Below are positions 46,060-55,494 of a DNA stretch of 64,000 bases, piece after piece (the stretch's first letter is position 1; each line of letters starts with the position of its first letter). Under the pieces are notes generated by a model. It had not been told where the DNA came from. It saw only the letters and a list, made by a program, of their open reading frames with translations, and did no database searches. A program made the translations under genes and the position numbers. This DNA is from an uncultured Ignavibacteria bacterium (GTDB lineage Bacteria > Bacteroidota > Ignavibacteria > Kapaibacteriales > Kapaibacteriaceae), in the NCBI GenBank assembly GCA_903939735.1, contig CAJAIA010000041.1, forward strand, positions 1-64,000. Reading direction: 5' to 3'.

Positions 46060-47013
46060 TTACTCTGTCCACACACCCATTTGGTAGAACTTCTCGCGAC
46101 GTTCCTTCACGAGCTGATCCACTGGCATCTTCTCGAGGGCTCGGAGTTCTTCATCAAGCACTGACGTGACGGTATCGAACATGACGTTCGGATCGCGATG
46201 CGCGCCACCCACAGGTTCAGGAACGATGCGATCGATAACCTTGACGTCGATAAGATCCGTTGCGCCAAGTCGCAACGCCTCGGCTGCCTGCTCCTTGTAG
46301 TCCCATGAGCGCCAGAGAATCGACGAGCAGCTCTCCGGTGCAATCACGGAGTACCAGGCGTTTTCCAACATCAGGATGCGATTCCCGATACCAATTCCCA
46401 GTGCGCCGCCAGAAGCCCCTTCGCCGATGATCATGATGATGATTGGCGTCTTTAACTGTGACATCAGGAGAAGATTGCGTGCGATAGCTTCGGCCTGTCC
46501 ACGCTCTTCTGCTTCAAGACCCGGGAATGCGCCGGGCGTGTCGAGGAGGCAGATTACAGGCAGACTGAACTTCTCTGCCATTTGGAACAAGCGATACGCC
46601 TTGCGATAGCCATCGGGGTTCGGCATGCCGAAATTCCGGTGAAGATTCGACTTGGTATCACGGCCCTTTTGATGGCCGACCACTACAACATGACGTCCAT
46701 TGAGGGTGGCAAGACCACCGACAATTGCCGGATCATCGCGGTAGGTACGATCACCGTGTAGCTCGACGAAGTCCTCGAAGCAGTGCGTGATGTAGTCAAG
46801 CGTATATGGACGATCAGGATGACGCGCGATCTGTACGCGCTGCCAACGTGTGAGATTGCGATAGATATCGGCACGAAGTTTGTCAACCTGCTGTTCGAGT
46901 TCATCGATCTGAGGCTGAATGTCAAGCGTATCGGTAAGCGCCTTCATCTCCTCGATCTTCTTCTCGAGTTCGACGATTGGCTTTTCGAATTCAAGAGCTG
47001 ATGTTGTTGCCAC
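46060..47013 (-). CDS. accA: Acetyl-CoA carboxylase carboxyltransferase subunit alpha
   Basis: 317 residues, normal for Acc[17 protein letters not shown] starts the coiled N-terminal part; [52 protein letters not shown] and [39 protein letters not shown] are textbook AccA. It transfers carboxyl from biotin to acetyl-CoA, making malonyl-CoA, in complex with AccD. Its start overlaps the end of the glycosyltransferase-fusion gene by 23 bases, so it rides at the end of the polysaccharide operon. Confidence 0.96.
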   Translation of the reverse strand: MATTSALEFEKPIVELEKKIEEMKALTDTLDIQPQIDELEQQVDKLRADIYRNLTRWQRVQIARHPDRPYTLDYITHCFEDFVELHGDRTYRDDPAIVGGLATLNGRHVVVVGHQKGRDTKSNLHRNFGMPNPDGYRKAYRLFQMAEKFSLPVICLLDTPGAFPGLEAEERGQAEAIARNLLLMSQLKTPIIIMIIGEGASGGALGIGIGNRILMLENAWYSVIAPESCSSILWRSWDYKEQAAEALRLGATDLIDVKVIDRIVPEPVGGAHRDPNVMFDTVTSVLDEELRALEKMPVDQLVKERREKFYQMGVWTE

Positions 47014-48949
47014 GTAGACGCCGTAATAGGTGTTTCAAGATGATCTCGATATCAAGTGCTAGTGTATAGGACTCGATATAGTAGTCGTTGAGTTGTGATA
47101 CTGCCGCCGATGATAAGCGCTTCGGCGAGCTGATGTGTGCTAGACCTGTAACGCCCATCCGACCGGTCGACCGTGTCTTCCCGTCCGGATAGAGTCCGAC
47201 CACACTTCGACGTCCACGCAGGACATCAAACCAGGTCGGCATAGCACGCCGAACACCCGGCAAAATTAGGCCTGGCACGGAGAGCGTCAAAACGAGAAGT
47301 GCCAGCGTGACATCCAGGAAGCGCTTCGCAACGCGATTACGGAAGCGCAGTAGCGGTGGAAGCGATACCGTTGGCTCTACGCCAGCGACGTCGTTGATAA
47401 TTCGAGCTGTGATCACGTCGTCGTAATCTGTTGCAAGATGGAACCGTGCGCGATAGCCAGAACACGCAATCATGAGCTCCATGATGCGCTCCTTGCTCAC
47501 TGTTGGATCTGTTAGGATCACCTCTTGCGCTCCGGTAGCATCAAGGATGCGCGCAAGGTACGTTGCATCACCAACAATGCGAAGACCGGCAAATGTCTCG
47601 CTGGTGAACGAGGTGGTTGCGACAATTCCGACGAGCTCTGTGTGTCGGTTCTCCGCTGTTGCGAGTTCCTGCGCGATGCGTTCGGCATGAGGCGTGCACC
47701 CAACAAGCAGTACACGTCGCGTCGCTACCGCACGTGATCCTTCACGTAATGCAACGACTCCACGTAGCAACGTCATGACAACCGCAGTAAATCCAATTGT
47801 CATCAATAGAACGCCTCGGCTAAACGCATACTCCTTGAAGAAGTAGGTCAGCGACGACAGAACAAAGAACGTAACCAGGAGACCGACAATACTGCGGCGC
47901 ACAGTCGGACGATATTCAACGTACTCACCGACGGCAACGAGTGAGAATGTTGCGACGAGCGTAACCACAATCTGCACAAGCGGATAGGCATACTCGGGAA
48001 AACCGAAGGGTCCGTCGAAGCGCACCGACGTTGCTGCTAACAACGCAGTATTCAACGCCAGCATGTCGAGCAACCACGTGATGATCTCACGGCGCTTGCG
48101 CATTGCACGCGCGAGTACCGCGCGAACACCGATTCCAAGCCGAAGGAATGCGAGAAAGATTCGCGAACCACCAAAATGCTTCTTCGCAAAGATCTCCATC
48201 GCATCGTAGAACACGCGCACTTCGTTAATGGAGCTTCGCTTTGTGCTCTCACCTTTGTAATGCACGATGCTCGTTGTGTGCACGTAGGTTACGTCGAATC
48301 CAGCTTGTTGCACGCGGTAGCAGAGATCGATGTCCTCACCATACATGAAGAACGCCGGATCGAATCCACCAAGAGAACGCATGAGTTCTGTGCGACCGAC
48401 CATAAACGCACCGATCAGAGCATCAACAGCGTAGGTGGCGTCAACAGGGAGATAGGTGAGGTTATACCCAGCAAAGAGCTTCGACGATGGGAAGAGACGC
48501 TGAAGTCCGAACAGTTTGCAAAACGACACCCACGGCGTGGGAAGTCCGCGACGGCAAGCAACCTGAAACGAACCGTCAGGATTAAGAACCTTGCATCCCG
48601 CTATGCCTGTCTTCGGGTGTTCGTCGAGGAACTTGCACATCACCGATAGTGTGTCGGCACCGATGATCGTATCTGGATTGAGATACAACACATACCGACC
48701 AGATGCATGTTCGAGGCCGACGTTGTTTGCACGACCAAAACCTATGTTCTCGTCAAGTGCAATCCACCGGACGGAGGGAAACAACGGCTGCAGCTCCTCA
48801 ACAGAACCATCATGTGAATCGTTGTCGACAACGATGACCTCTGTCGTAACACTCCCTACCGAAGCATTCAGTGACCGCAAACACTGAAGGAGATAATCCT
48901 TCACGTTGTAGTTCACAATGATGACGGATATGTCGGGAGTCGAAGTCAC
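46991..48949 (-). CDS. GT2 glycosyltransferase fused to a degenerate polyprenyl-phosphate sugar transferase
   Basis: 652 residues. Residues 1-270 are a rhamnosyltransferase-type GT2: [29 protein letters not shown] and [14 protein letters not shown]. Several membrane helices (about 285-405) and a nucleotide-binding-like domain ([16 protein letters not shown]) follow, as in WbaP/WcaJ proteins. The final sugar-transferase part keeps [24 protein letters not shown] and [18 protein letters not shown] but lacks the KFRSM and DELPQ catalytic core that the neighbour at 49662 has. It is probably an active GT2 with a structural or regulatory membrane part. Confidence 0.85.
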   Translation of the reverse strand: MTSTPDISVIIVNYNVKDYLLQCLRSLNASVGSVTTEVIVVDNDSHDGSVEELQPLFPSVRWIALDENIGFGRANNVGLEHASGRYVLYLNPDTIIGADTLSVMCKFLDEHPKTGIAGCKVLNPDGSFQVACRRGLPTPWVSFCKLFGLQRLFPSSKLFAGYNLTYLPVDATYAVDALIGAFMVGRTELMRSLGGFDPAFFMYGEDIDLCYRVQQAGFDVTYVHTTSIVHYKGESTKRSSINEVRVFYDAMEIFAKKHFGGSRIFLAFLRLGIGVRAVLARAMRKRREIITWLLDMLALNTALLAATSVRFDGPFGFPEYAYPLVQIVVTLVATFSLVAVGEYVEYRPTVRRSIVGLLVTFFVLSSLTYFFKEYAFSRGVLLMTIGFTAVVMTLLRGVVALREGSRAVATRRVLLVGCTPHAERIAQELATAENRHTELVGIVATTSFTSETFAGLRIVGDATYLARILDATGAQEVILTDPTVSKERIMELMIACSGYRARFHLATDYDDVITARIINDVAGVEPTVSLPPLLRFRNRVAKRFLDVTLALLVLTLSVPGLILPGVRRAMPTWFDVLRGRRSVVGLYPDGKTRSTGRMGVTGLAHISSPKRLSSAAVSQLNDYYIESYTLALDIEIILKHLLRRLRGNNISS

Positions 48950-49665
48950 GCGCGACCAAAGGTGAAGATCGTCGTCAATTTGAGCTTCCAGACAAGAAAC
49001 GCTGCTTCGTAGACGATGTTCTTGCTCATCTTCGACACACCATGCACGCGATCCATAAAGATGATCGGGATCTCATGCACACGTGCTCCCGACCGCCATG
49101 CCTTGTAGTTCATCTCGATCTGAAAGGCATACCCATTTGATCGAATCTTTGTGAGATCAATTTTGCGCAGCACATCACTGCGATAACACTTAAACCCGCC
49201 CGTAGCATCAGCTACCGGCATGCCCGTGATGACACGTGTATAGAGGTTGGCGAACCAGCTCAACAGCAGCCGACTCATCGGCCAGTTGATCACATTCACG
49301 CCTTGAATGTATCGCGAGCCGATCACAAGATCATAGTTGGCAATCTCTTCAAGCAGTCGCAACAGATCCTTCGGATCATGCGAGAAATCCGCATCCATCT
49401 GCAGAATGAGATCAAAGCCCTGCTCGAGTGCATAGGCGAAGCCTGCACAGTAGGCAGTTCCAAGACCAAGCTTGCCACTACGCGTAATCAGATGCACACG
49501 CTCATCTATGGCTCGACGCTCGGCAACAAGCTGAGAGGTGCCATCGGGCGAACCATCATCGATTACAAGCACATGTGTGTCGGGAACAACGGCGTGCACA
49601 GCATCGATCATGCGAAGGATGTTCTCACGCTCGTTATACGTTGGGATGCAGACAATACTTCTCAC
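48946..49665 (-). CDS. Polyprenol monophosphomannose synthase-like GT2
   Basis: 239 residues, single soluble domain. IPTYNERENI opens the fold, VIDDGSPDGT and LQMDADFSHDP give the nucleotide- and metal-binding Asp residues, and GSRYIQGVNVINWP ... DATGGFKCYR match dolichol-phosphate mannose synthases. It would attach a hexose from a nucleotide sugar to undecaprenyl phosphate at the inner membrane, supplying a lipid-linked sugar donor. It overlaps both neighbours by 4 bases, so translation is coupled across the operon. Confidence 0.9.
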   Translation of the reverse strand: MRSIVCIPTYNERENILRMIDAVHAVVPDTHVLVIDDGSPDGTSQLVAERRAIDERVHLITRSGKLGLGTAYCAGFAYALEQGFDLILQMDADFSHDPKDLLRLLEEIANYDLVIGSRYIQGVNVINWPMSRLLLSWFANLYTRVITGMPVADATGGFKCYRSDVLRKIDLTKIRSNGYAFQIEMNYKAWRSGARVHEIPIIFMDRVHGVSKMSKNIVYEAAFLVWKLKLTTIFTFGRA

Positions 49666-51134
49666 GCTCTTCCATGCCCTCGCAACATCACGAATACAGT
49701 ACGAACCATGATCTCAAGATCGAGCTTAAACGACATGTTTTCGATGTAGAAGAAGTCGTACCGCAGTCGATTCTTGATCTCCTCCAGTGATTCTGGATTT
49801 GATTTTACCTTCACCTGCCACCAACCCGTCACTCCAGGACGGACCTTATGACGCCGACGATAATACGGAAGCATCTGCGTGAACTTGTCCACGTAATGCG
49901 GCTGCTCTGGACGTGGGCCCACGAGGGACATCTCTCCCTTGAGCACATTCCACAACTGCGGGATCTCATCGAGGTGTGTCTTGCGAATAAATCGACCAAT
50001 CGGCGTTACGCGAGGATCGTTTTCTTCCGTCCATGTCGGACCACGACGATCGTCAGTGTACATCGATCGGAACTTGGCCATGCGGAATACCGACCCATTC
50101 TTTCCTACCCGTGCCTGCACAAAGAACATCGGACCCTTCGACGTCACCTTCACCGCAAGCGCTGTGAGAAGCCACACCGGAAGACCCAAGCCCAGAATCA
50201 ACAGACTCACGACGATGTCTGTTGTACGCTTGGCAAACTCTTCCCAGGGCTGCATCAGCTCTGGGCTTACTTCGATAAGGGGCGACCCATAGATCTGCTG
50301 TGTTCGCGCCTGACCGGAGAAGATCTCGTAGAGATCTGGAACGATGCGCACAAGCGCACCTTCATCAGCAGCCTGCGCCGTAACCTTCAGCAAGGCGTCA
50401 TGATCGGTATGATCCATCGTCACAAGCACTTCCCGCGGACGCAGAGCACGAACAACCGTTGGGACATCATCAATCGTCGTACCGAGACGAGCGACACCGA
50501 TGGTTGCTTGTGACGCATCTGCGCCCCCTACTTCAACCACACCTAGAACATCATATCCCCAAGCAGGCTCGTCACGGAGGTCGATAAGGAGCTCGGCAAG
50601 ACGCTCACGTGTGCCAATCAATACCGTTGGGATTGTGATGATACCCCGCTCGCGAAAGCGCCGCTGGAGCTGTCGTGCTGTGATACGACCGATGGCCGCA
50701 AGGCCAAAGAGCACGAACCAGTAGATCCCGAAGACATATCTTGGATTACTCTGGAAGTCCTCAGAGCTACCAAAGAAGATCAACAAGAAGATGGTAACAG
50801 AGCCGAGGAAGGATACGCGAAACAGCGCAAAGAACTCCTCAAACGGCGAGCGGATGTAGTAATCGCGATAGAGTCCGCCCAGCCAGAACACCATGCACCA
50901 GAACGCACAGGATACCGCTGCAATTGCTGCATGATCGGCGAGTGAGAATACGCGCACGTCGCTCAAAATCAGTGGCCGTACCATTTGGTACACAGCGAAA
51001 CTTATCGTGAATGCAAGGATATCGACGGCAAGCTGCATCATCGACGGACGCCACACGATGCCAAACGGGCGACGCGGTGTCGCCTCTGCGACCGCGCCCA
51101 GAATGGATGATGGATGATGATGCGTTGATGCCAT
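49662..51134 (-). CDS. Undecaprenyl-phosphate sugar phosphotransferase (WbaP/WcaJ-type)
   Basis: 490 residues from ATG 51134; the track start at 51233 would overlap the flippase. Four N-terminal transmembrane segments, a Rossmann-like CoA-binding domain, then the complete bacterial sugar transferase domain: GPMFFVQARVGKNGSVFRMAKFRSM, DEIPQLWNVLKGEMSLVGPRPEQP and PGVTGWWQV. It moves a hexose 1-phosphate from UDP-sugar to undecaprenyl phosphate, the first committed step of polysaccharide assembly. It lies between flippase and glycosyltransferase genes. Confidence 0.92.
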   Translation of the reverse strand: MASTHHHPSSILGAVAEATPRRPFGIVWRPSMMQLAVDILAFTISFAVYQMVRPLILSDVRVFSLADHAAIAAVSCAFWCMVFWLGGLYRDYYIRSPFEEFFALFRVSFLGSVTIFLLIFFGSSEDFQSNPRYVFGIYWFVLFGLAAIGRITARQLQRRFRERGIITIPTVLIGTRERLAELLIDLRDEPAWGYDVLGVVEVGGADASQATIGVARLGTTIDDVPTVVRALRPREVLVTMDHTDHDALLKVTAQAADEGALVRIVPDLYEIFSGQARTQQIYGSPLIEVSPELMQPWEEFAKRTTDIVVSLLILGLGLPVWLLTALAVKVTSKGPMFFVQARVGKNGSVFRMAKFRSMYTDDRRGPTWTEENDPRVTPIGRFIRKTHLDEIPQLWNVLKGEMSLVGPRPEQPHYVDKFTQMLPYYRRRHKVRPGVTGWWQVKVKSNPESLEEIKNRLRYDFFYIENMSFKLDLEIMVRTVFVMLRGHGRA

Positions 51135-51156
51135 GAAAGAAGAGGTCGATTCGTAA

Positions 51157-52617
51157 TCAGGTCGAGGGAGTCTCGGAACGCAGCCGCGAACGCACGTGGC
51201 GCAAATCATTTGCACCAACGAGCCCAACCGCAACAGCTATTCCGCATGTTCCGAGCAAAGCACCAGCCGACGCGATGAACGGTGCAATGGGTAGTTCTGC
51301 GAGTGCGTATGAAACACCCATGGAGCCCCCTATCACGATCACAATTCTGGCCAGAACCCACAAATCTACGGGTTTCGCCATGAAGCGGTACAGCAACCAG
51401 ACACAATACACGGCACCTACGGCGAGTGTGGAGAGACGGGCAACGACGGCTCCAAGGGAGAGCATGCCGGGAATCCAGAGGATTCCGAAGATGGCCGTAG
51501 CAAGCACAAGGACACCTGCGATCGCAACATTGCGGCGCTGATGCCCGAGCGTCACGGCAATCTCTTGCACAAACACGACGATGGCGGCCAGCGGGGCCGA
51601 CCACAGGAACCACGTGAACACGTTGATATCGGTGGAGTAGCGTCCGGAGCTTACCAACTCGACGAACATGGGCAGCAATGGAACACCCGCCGCGGCACAA
51701 CAGGCAGAGATCACAACGAGCACGCGTAGCATCGCAACAATCGACACATCACGTCGCTCGACGGCTGATGCTTGGCGGGCAATCTCGGGCATAAACGCAA
51801 GCGAAACGGCCTGCGGTATAACCACGAGGAAAGGGCCTATCGCCGCGTACACGGCACCGAGAATACCGACATCACGCGCACTGCCGAAGGTTTCCAGAAG
51901 GACTGTATCAAGTGTGGTATGGACCGCGATGAGTCCAACGGCAACAATGATCGGAAGGGATTCAACGAGAAGCGAACGTATCTCACCTACCGAAACGTAC
52001 TTCGGTCGTATACGCGCTTCTTTGCGAGCAACACCAATGACAAGGAATCCAGGAAGTGCTGCTAATGCATACACCAAGATGACGATCGACGGCGATAACT
52101 GTTCGCGCATGAACCAGATGCCAATCGTGAACAGCACCGCATCGAGCACGCCAAGCGCACTGACCACGTTGAATCGCCCTGTTGTGCGAAAGGGCAATTC
52201 GAGCACATACCGTCCGAGCGTGGTGCGTGCAGAGATAAAGACGTACACAGCCCACACGGCCGAATCTATGGGCGAATAGCCGTTATAGACGGCGACACCT
52301 GCTCCAACAAGTGTTGCAACGAGGGCCATGATCAGGCGAAGAGCAATGGCCGAAGAGAGGATCTCTGATGCGCGGTGATGTTCATGGACGATCCTTCGAA
52401 CAAGGATGCCATTCATACCAAGATCAACCAGGACGACCATCAGAAAGTCGATCACGCGACGCTGAAAAAACAGTACGCCGTTTGCTTCTTTTGATAGCGA
52501 TGATAGGATTTCGCGCTGCGCAATGAACATCAGCCCAAGCACGAGCGCTTGGGAGCCAATCATCCAGAGGCTGCCAGACACAACACGTCGCGCGACATTG
52601 CCCTGAAGTGATGACAC
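51157..52617 (-). CDS. Polysaccharide flippase, Wzx/MATE-like
   Basis: 486 residues with about 12-14 predicted transmembrane segments and the opening VARRVVSGSLWMIGSQALVLGLMFIAQREILSSLSKEANG typical of the oligosaccharide flippase (PST) family. It would flip undecaprenyl-linked repeat units across the inner membrane. It starts 8 bases after the SLBB gene stop. The family is recognised by topology rather than strict motifs, so the substrate is inferred only from context. Confidence 0.85.
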   Translation of the reverse strand: MSSLQGNVARRVVSGSLWMIGSQALVLGLMFIAQREILSSLSKEANGVLFFQRRVIDFLMVVLVDLGMNGILVRRIVHEHHRASEILSSAIALRLIMALVATLVGAGVAVYNGYSPIDSAVWAVYVFISARTTLGRYVLELPFRTTGRFNVVSALGVLDAVLFTIGIWFMREQLSPSIVILVYALAALPGFLVIGVARKEARIRPKYVSVGEIRSLLVESLPIIVAVGLIAVHTTLDTVLLETFGSARDVGILGAVYAAIGPFLVVIPQAVSLAFMPEIARQASAVERRDVSIVAMLRVLVVISACCAAAGVPLLPMFVELVSSGRYSTDINVFTWFLWSAPLAAIVVFVQEIAVTLGHQRRNVAIAGVLVLATAIFGILWIPGMLSLGAVVARLSTLAVGAVYCVWLLYRFMAKPVDLWVLARIVIVIGGSMGVSYALAELPIAPFIASAGALLGTCGIAVAVGLVGANDLRHVRSRLRSETPST

Positions 52618-52625
52618 GTTTGCGC

Positions 52626-54362
52626 CTATCGCAAAACAGCAATCAGCGTTGCCGTCAATGCAACAACGCTCGAGACAATACTCGCGATGATTGCATATGT
52701 CTGCAGCTCTGTTCCAACGGGAATATCCGGCGGACGTGGCACGTAGACTTCGTCACCAGGTTCGACGAACACCTTGTCGTTATCCTCAACCCAGACCTTC
52801 GACTTCCCCTTGATGATGCGGGCACGATCGTCGCGGGCGCCTGCTGCATATCCGCCAGCACGCTCGACATACCATTCGAGACGCTTGTTCGGTGTGAATG
52901 GCACATAACCCGGACGTGACACCTGACCGTAAACGAAGACGCGATCTGGGGTCGGCTGCACAACAACGATGTCTCCAGTCTGCATCACAATATTGTCGGC
53001 AGAGGCTGAGTCGCGAAGCGCAACCGCCATGTCACAGGACACATACGGAAGACGGTACTTCTGATCAATATGATAGCGCGTTGTGTCTTCGAGCTTGAGA
53101 TCTGAATACTGGAATGTGCGGTAGGCGTCATCGCGCTGCTGGAGTGGTGTAATCGCACCACGCTCTGGGCGCACGATGTAGGATAGTGCGAGAGATGCTT
53201 GTGGAAGCACACCACCAGACACAGAGAGTACTTCGCTTAACCGTGTTATGCCCGGTTTGATAACCACAGCTCCAGGCGATGCGACTTCGCCATACACCTG
53301 CACAACACCCTGCGATGCCGGAGCTCCGGTTTCCACGCGACGTTCAACAATGATTGTGCTTCCAGGCTGAAGTTCAACATCCTGTCCGTCGACGTCGAAC
53401 GATGGTGTTACTGTCAGTCGCTGCTTCCCACCGCCCGTTGAGTGAATCACGTAGACACGCGAGAGATCTGCGTCGGATGTTGGACCGCCCGCGGCGGCCA
53501 GCAACAGCGATACGCGATCGCCTTGCTTATAGGCAAGCGTCGTTGGGGAGACAACCGCACCAGAGATTGAAACCGTGGCAAACGTGTGATCCTCGTATGG
53601 CACTTCGATTTCATCACTCTCACGCACGTGTGGGTCGAGATGCGAGTTGCCATTGACACGCGACAATGGGATGTCTGCGATTTGTGAACCACGACGATGG
53701 CGAACAGCAATGTTCCGCGAAGCGAACGGACCCAACGTGGTAATCGTCGACCTCGTTAGCTCTTGTGCCTTCGTGGGAATAACATTCAATCCCGTTCCCT
53801 TTGCCATTTCGGAGAGCCCGCCATCCTTACTGAGGAGCCAGGGTTGACGCATCACCGTAAGGAAGGTCGACACACGCATCGATGCAGGCACGGCATACGT
53901 GCCAGGATAGGTGACGTTGCCCTTGAGCGTCACATACACCAGTCGTGCGCGGCGGAGTGTAACGAAGATGTCCACCGACGCTGATCGGAGCTTCATGATT
54001 GATGAGAGCGTATCACGGAGTTGCTGCAAGGTCTTCCCTGCCACGTTGACCACGCCGATGCGCTCGAGCATGATGGTATTCTCTGGGCTGACGACCGTCA
54101 TCTTCTCCATGAAGTCGATGCCGGTGGTCTGATATGCCAAGATATCTCCAGGTCCAAGCATATACACGGTTGGATCCACGACGTCATCCGTCGGAAACTG
54201 TTCAGCCGTGAGCAGCGATGACAGGCTGCCTTGCGCCTTCGTCGCCGATGACAGGCGATCGAGGTCGAGTCCGCTTCCACTTCCCTGTGCCAGGAGCACA
54301 CATGGTGCAAGAGCACACGCGATAACTACGATCAGTCGAGCAAAACGCTGTGAACGAGACAT
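52626..54362 (-). CDS. Polysaccharide export protein with SLBB domains (Wza-like)
   Basis: 578 residues. Signal peptide to about residue 26 (APCVLLAQ). Residues about 60-140 are the poly-export domain (YMLGPGDILAYQT ... VSPENTIMLERIGVVNVAGKTLQQL). Several SLBB repeats follow (VSISGAVVSPTTLAY, VQVYGEVASPGAVVI, VFVYGQVSRPGYVPF), more than in Wza. A transmembrane segment sits at the extreme C terminus (YAIIASIVSSVVALTATLIAV). It probably forms the periplasmic and outer-membrane export channel for the polymer made by this operon. Confidence 0.88.
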   Translation of the reverse strand: MSRSQRFARLIVVIACALAPCVLLAQGSGSGLDLDRLSSATKAQGSLSSLLTAEQFPTDDVVDPTVYMLGPGDILAYQTTGIDFMEKMTVVSPENTIMLERIGVVNVAGKTLQQLRDTLSSIMKLRSASVDIFVTLRRARLVYVTLKGNVTYPGTYAVPASMRVSTFLTVMRQPWLLSKDGGLSEMAKGTGLNVIPTKAQELTRSTITTLGPFASRNIAVRHRRGSQIADIPLSRVNGNSHLDPHVRESDEIEVPYEDHTFATVSISGAVVSPTTLAYKQGDRVSLLLAAAGGPTSDADLSRVYVIHSTGGGKQRLTVTPSFDVDGQDVELQPGSTIIVERRVETGAPASQGVVQVYGEVASPGAVVIKPGITRLSEVLSVSGGVLPQASLALSYIVRPERGAITPLQQRDDAYRTFQYSDLKLEDTTRYHIDQKYRLPYVSCDMAVALRDSASADNIVMQTGDIVVVQPTPDRVFVYGQVSRPGYVPFTPNKRLEWYVERAGGYAAGARDDRARIIKGKSKVWVEDNDKVFVEPGDEVYVPRPPDIPVGTELQTYAIIASIVSSVVALTATLIAVLR

Positions 54363-54405
54363 CCAAACTCACGAGATTGAAGAAGGGTTGGCCGACGCGC
54401 CAAAG

Positions 54406-55494
54406 TTACGAATAGTGTCCGGTGATGATGGCTGCAATGCGCTCGGCAGCCTTACCGTCCCACAGCGGCGGAATTGTGCCCTTGGGCCCATCTCCACGAC
54501 GCACACGGGCCACCGCGTCGAGAATCGCCTCGCGGGTAGGCTCAACGAGGATATTCGTACCACATTCTACCGTCACAGGACGTTCCGTAGTGGTGCGTGA
54601 GGTGATACACGGCACGCCAAGAGCGGTTGTCTCCTCTTGAATGCCACCAGAGTCGGTAAGGACCATCGCCGCTGATTTCATCAGGGCGAGAAACTCCACA
54701 TAGCCCACAGCATCCAGAAGAATCACCGACGAAGGCACGGTGATACCAAACTCGGCGATGTTCTTGCGTGTACGAGGGTGCACGGGAAACACCACCGGCA
54801 GATCGCTTGAAACACGAGCCACGACATCCATCAACATCGCGAGTTGCTCCGGCGAGTCGACATTGCTCGGTCTGTGCATCGTCACCAGCACATAGCCACC
54901 AGGCATGCATCCGAGTCGTTGAAGGATGCTACTCTCGGCTGACTTGGGCAGTGCATAGTGCAGCGAGTCGATCATCGTATTTCCAACGAAATGGATGCGC
55001 GATGGATCAACTCCCTCGCGGAGCAAGTGCATGCGTCCACTTTCTTCGGTCACGAACAGATCATCAACAATCGCATCGGTAGCAAGACGGTTAATCTCCT
55101 CGGGCATCGCGCGATCGCCAGATCGCAGACCAGCTTCAACATGTGCTGTGCGGATGCCAAGTTTGACGCTCACAAGGGCGCATGCGATTGTGCTGTTAAC
55201 ATCACCAACAACAATCACGTAATCTGGCTGTGCTTCCTTGCAGACCTGCTCGAATCCCGTCATCACGCGAGCCGTTTGTTCTGCATGCGAACCGCTTCCG
55301 ACTCCGAGGAAGTACGCCGGGTGTGGCATGTCGAGATCAGAGAAAAAGGCATCCGACATCGCAGCATCATAATGCTGTCCTGTGTGCACGATGCTATGCG
55401 ACCATGATTCGGCGTAGCTCCCAAAGGCACGGTGAATCGGTGCAACCTTCATGAAATTCGGTCGCGCACCAACAACAGAGATGATGCGCTTCAC
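54406..55494 (-). CDS. wecB: UDP-N-acetylglucosamine 2-epimerase (non-hydrolysing)
   Basis: 362 residues, standard WecB/MnaA length. GARPNFMKVAPIHRAF opens the GT-B fold, VHTGQHYDAAMS, HVEAGLRSGDRAMPEEINR and DSGGIQEETTALGVP complete the UDP-sugar site. It converts UDP-GlcNAc to UDP-ManNAc. The neighbouring dehydrogenase could then make UDP-ManNAcA, a usual surface-polysaccharide precursor. The start overlaps the dehydrogenase stop by 4 bases. Confidence 0.92.
   Translation of the reverse strand: MKRIISVVGARPNFMKVAPIHRAFGSYAESWSHSIVHTGQHYDAAMSDAFFSDLDMPHPAYFLGVGSGSHAEQTARVMTGFEQVCKEAQPDYVIVVGDVNSTIACALVSVKLGIRTAHVEAGLRSGDRAMPEEINRLATDAIVDDLFVTEESGRMHLLREGVDPSRIHFVGNTMIDSLHYALPKSAESSILQRLGCMPGGYVLVTMHRPSNVDSPEQLAMLMDVVARVSSDLPVVFPVHPRTRKNIAEFGITVPSSVILLDAVGYVEFLALMKSAAMVLTDSGGIQEETTALGVPCITSRTTTERPVTVECGTNILVEPTREAILDAVARVRRGDGPKGTIPPLWDGKAAERIAAIITGHYS

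Noticed and set aside
49848-50513. 221-residue plus-strand ORF
   Set aside because: Antisense shadow of the WbaP-type transferase; His/Arg-rich random composition.
51668-52279. 203-residue plus-strand ORF
   Set aside because: Antisense shadow of the flippase gene; Thr/Ser/Arg-rich, no motif.
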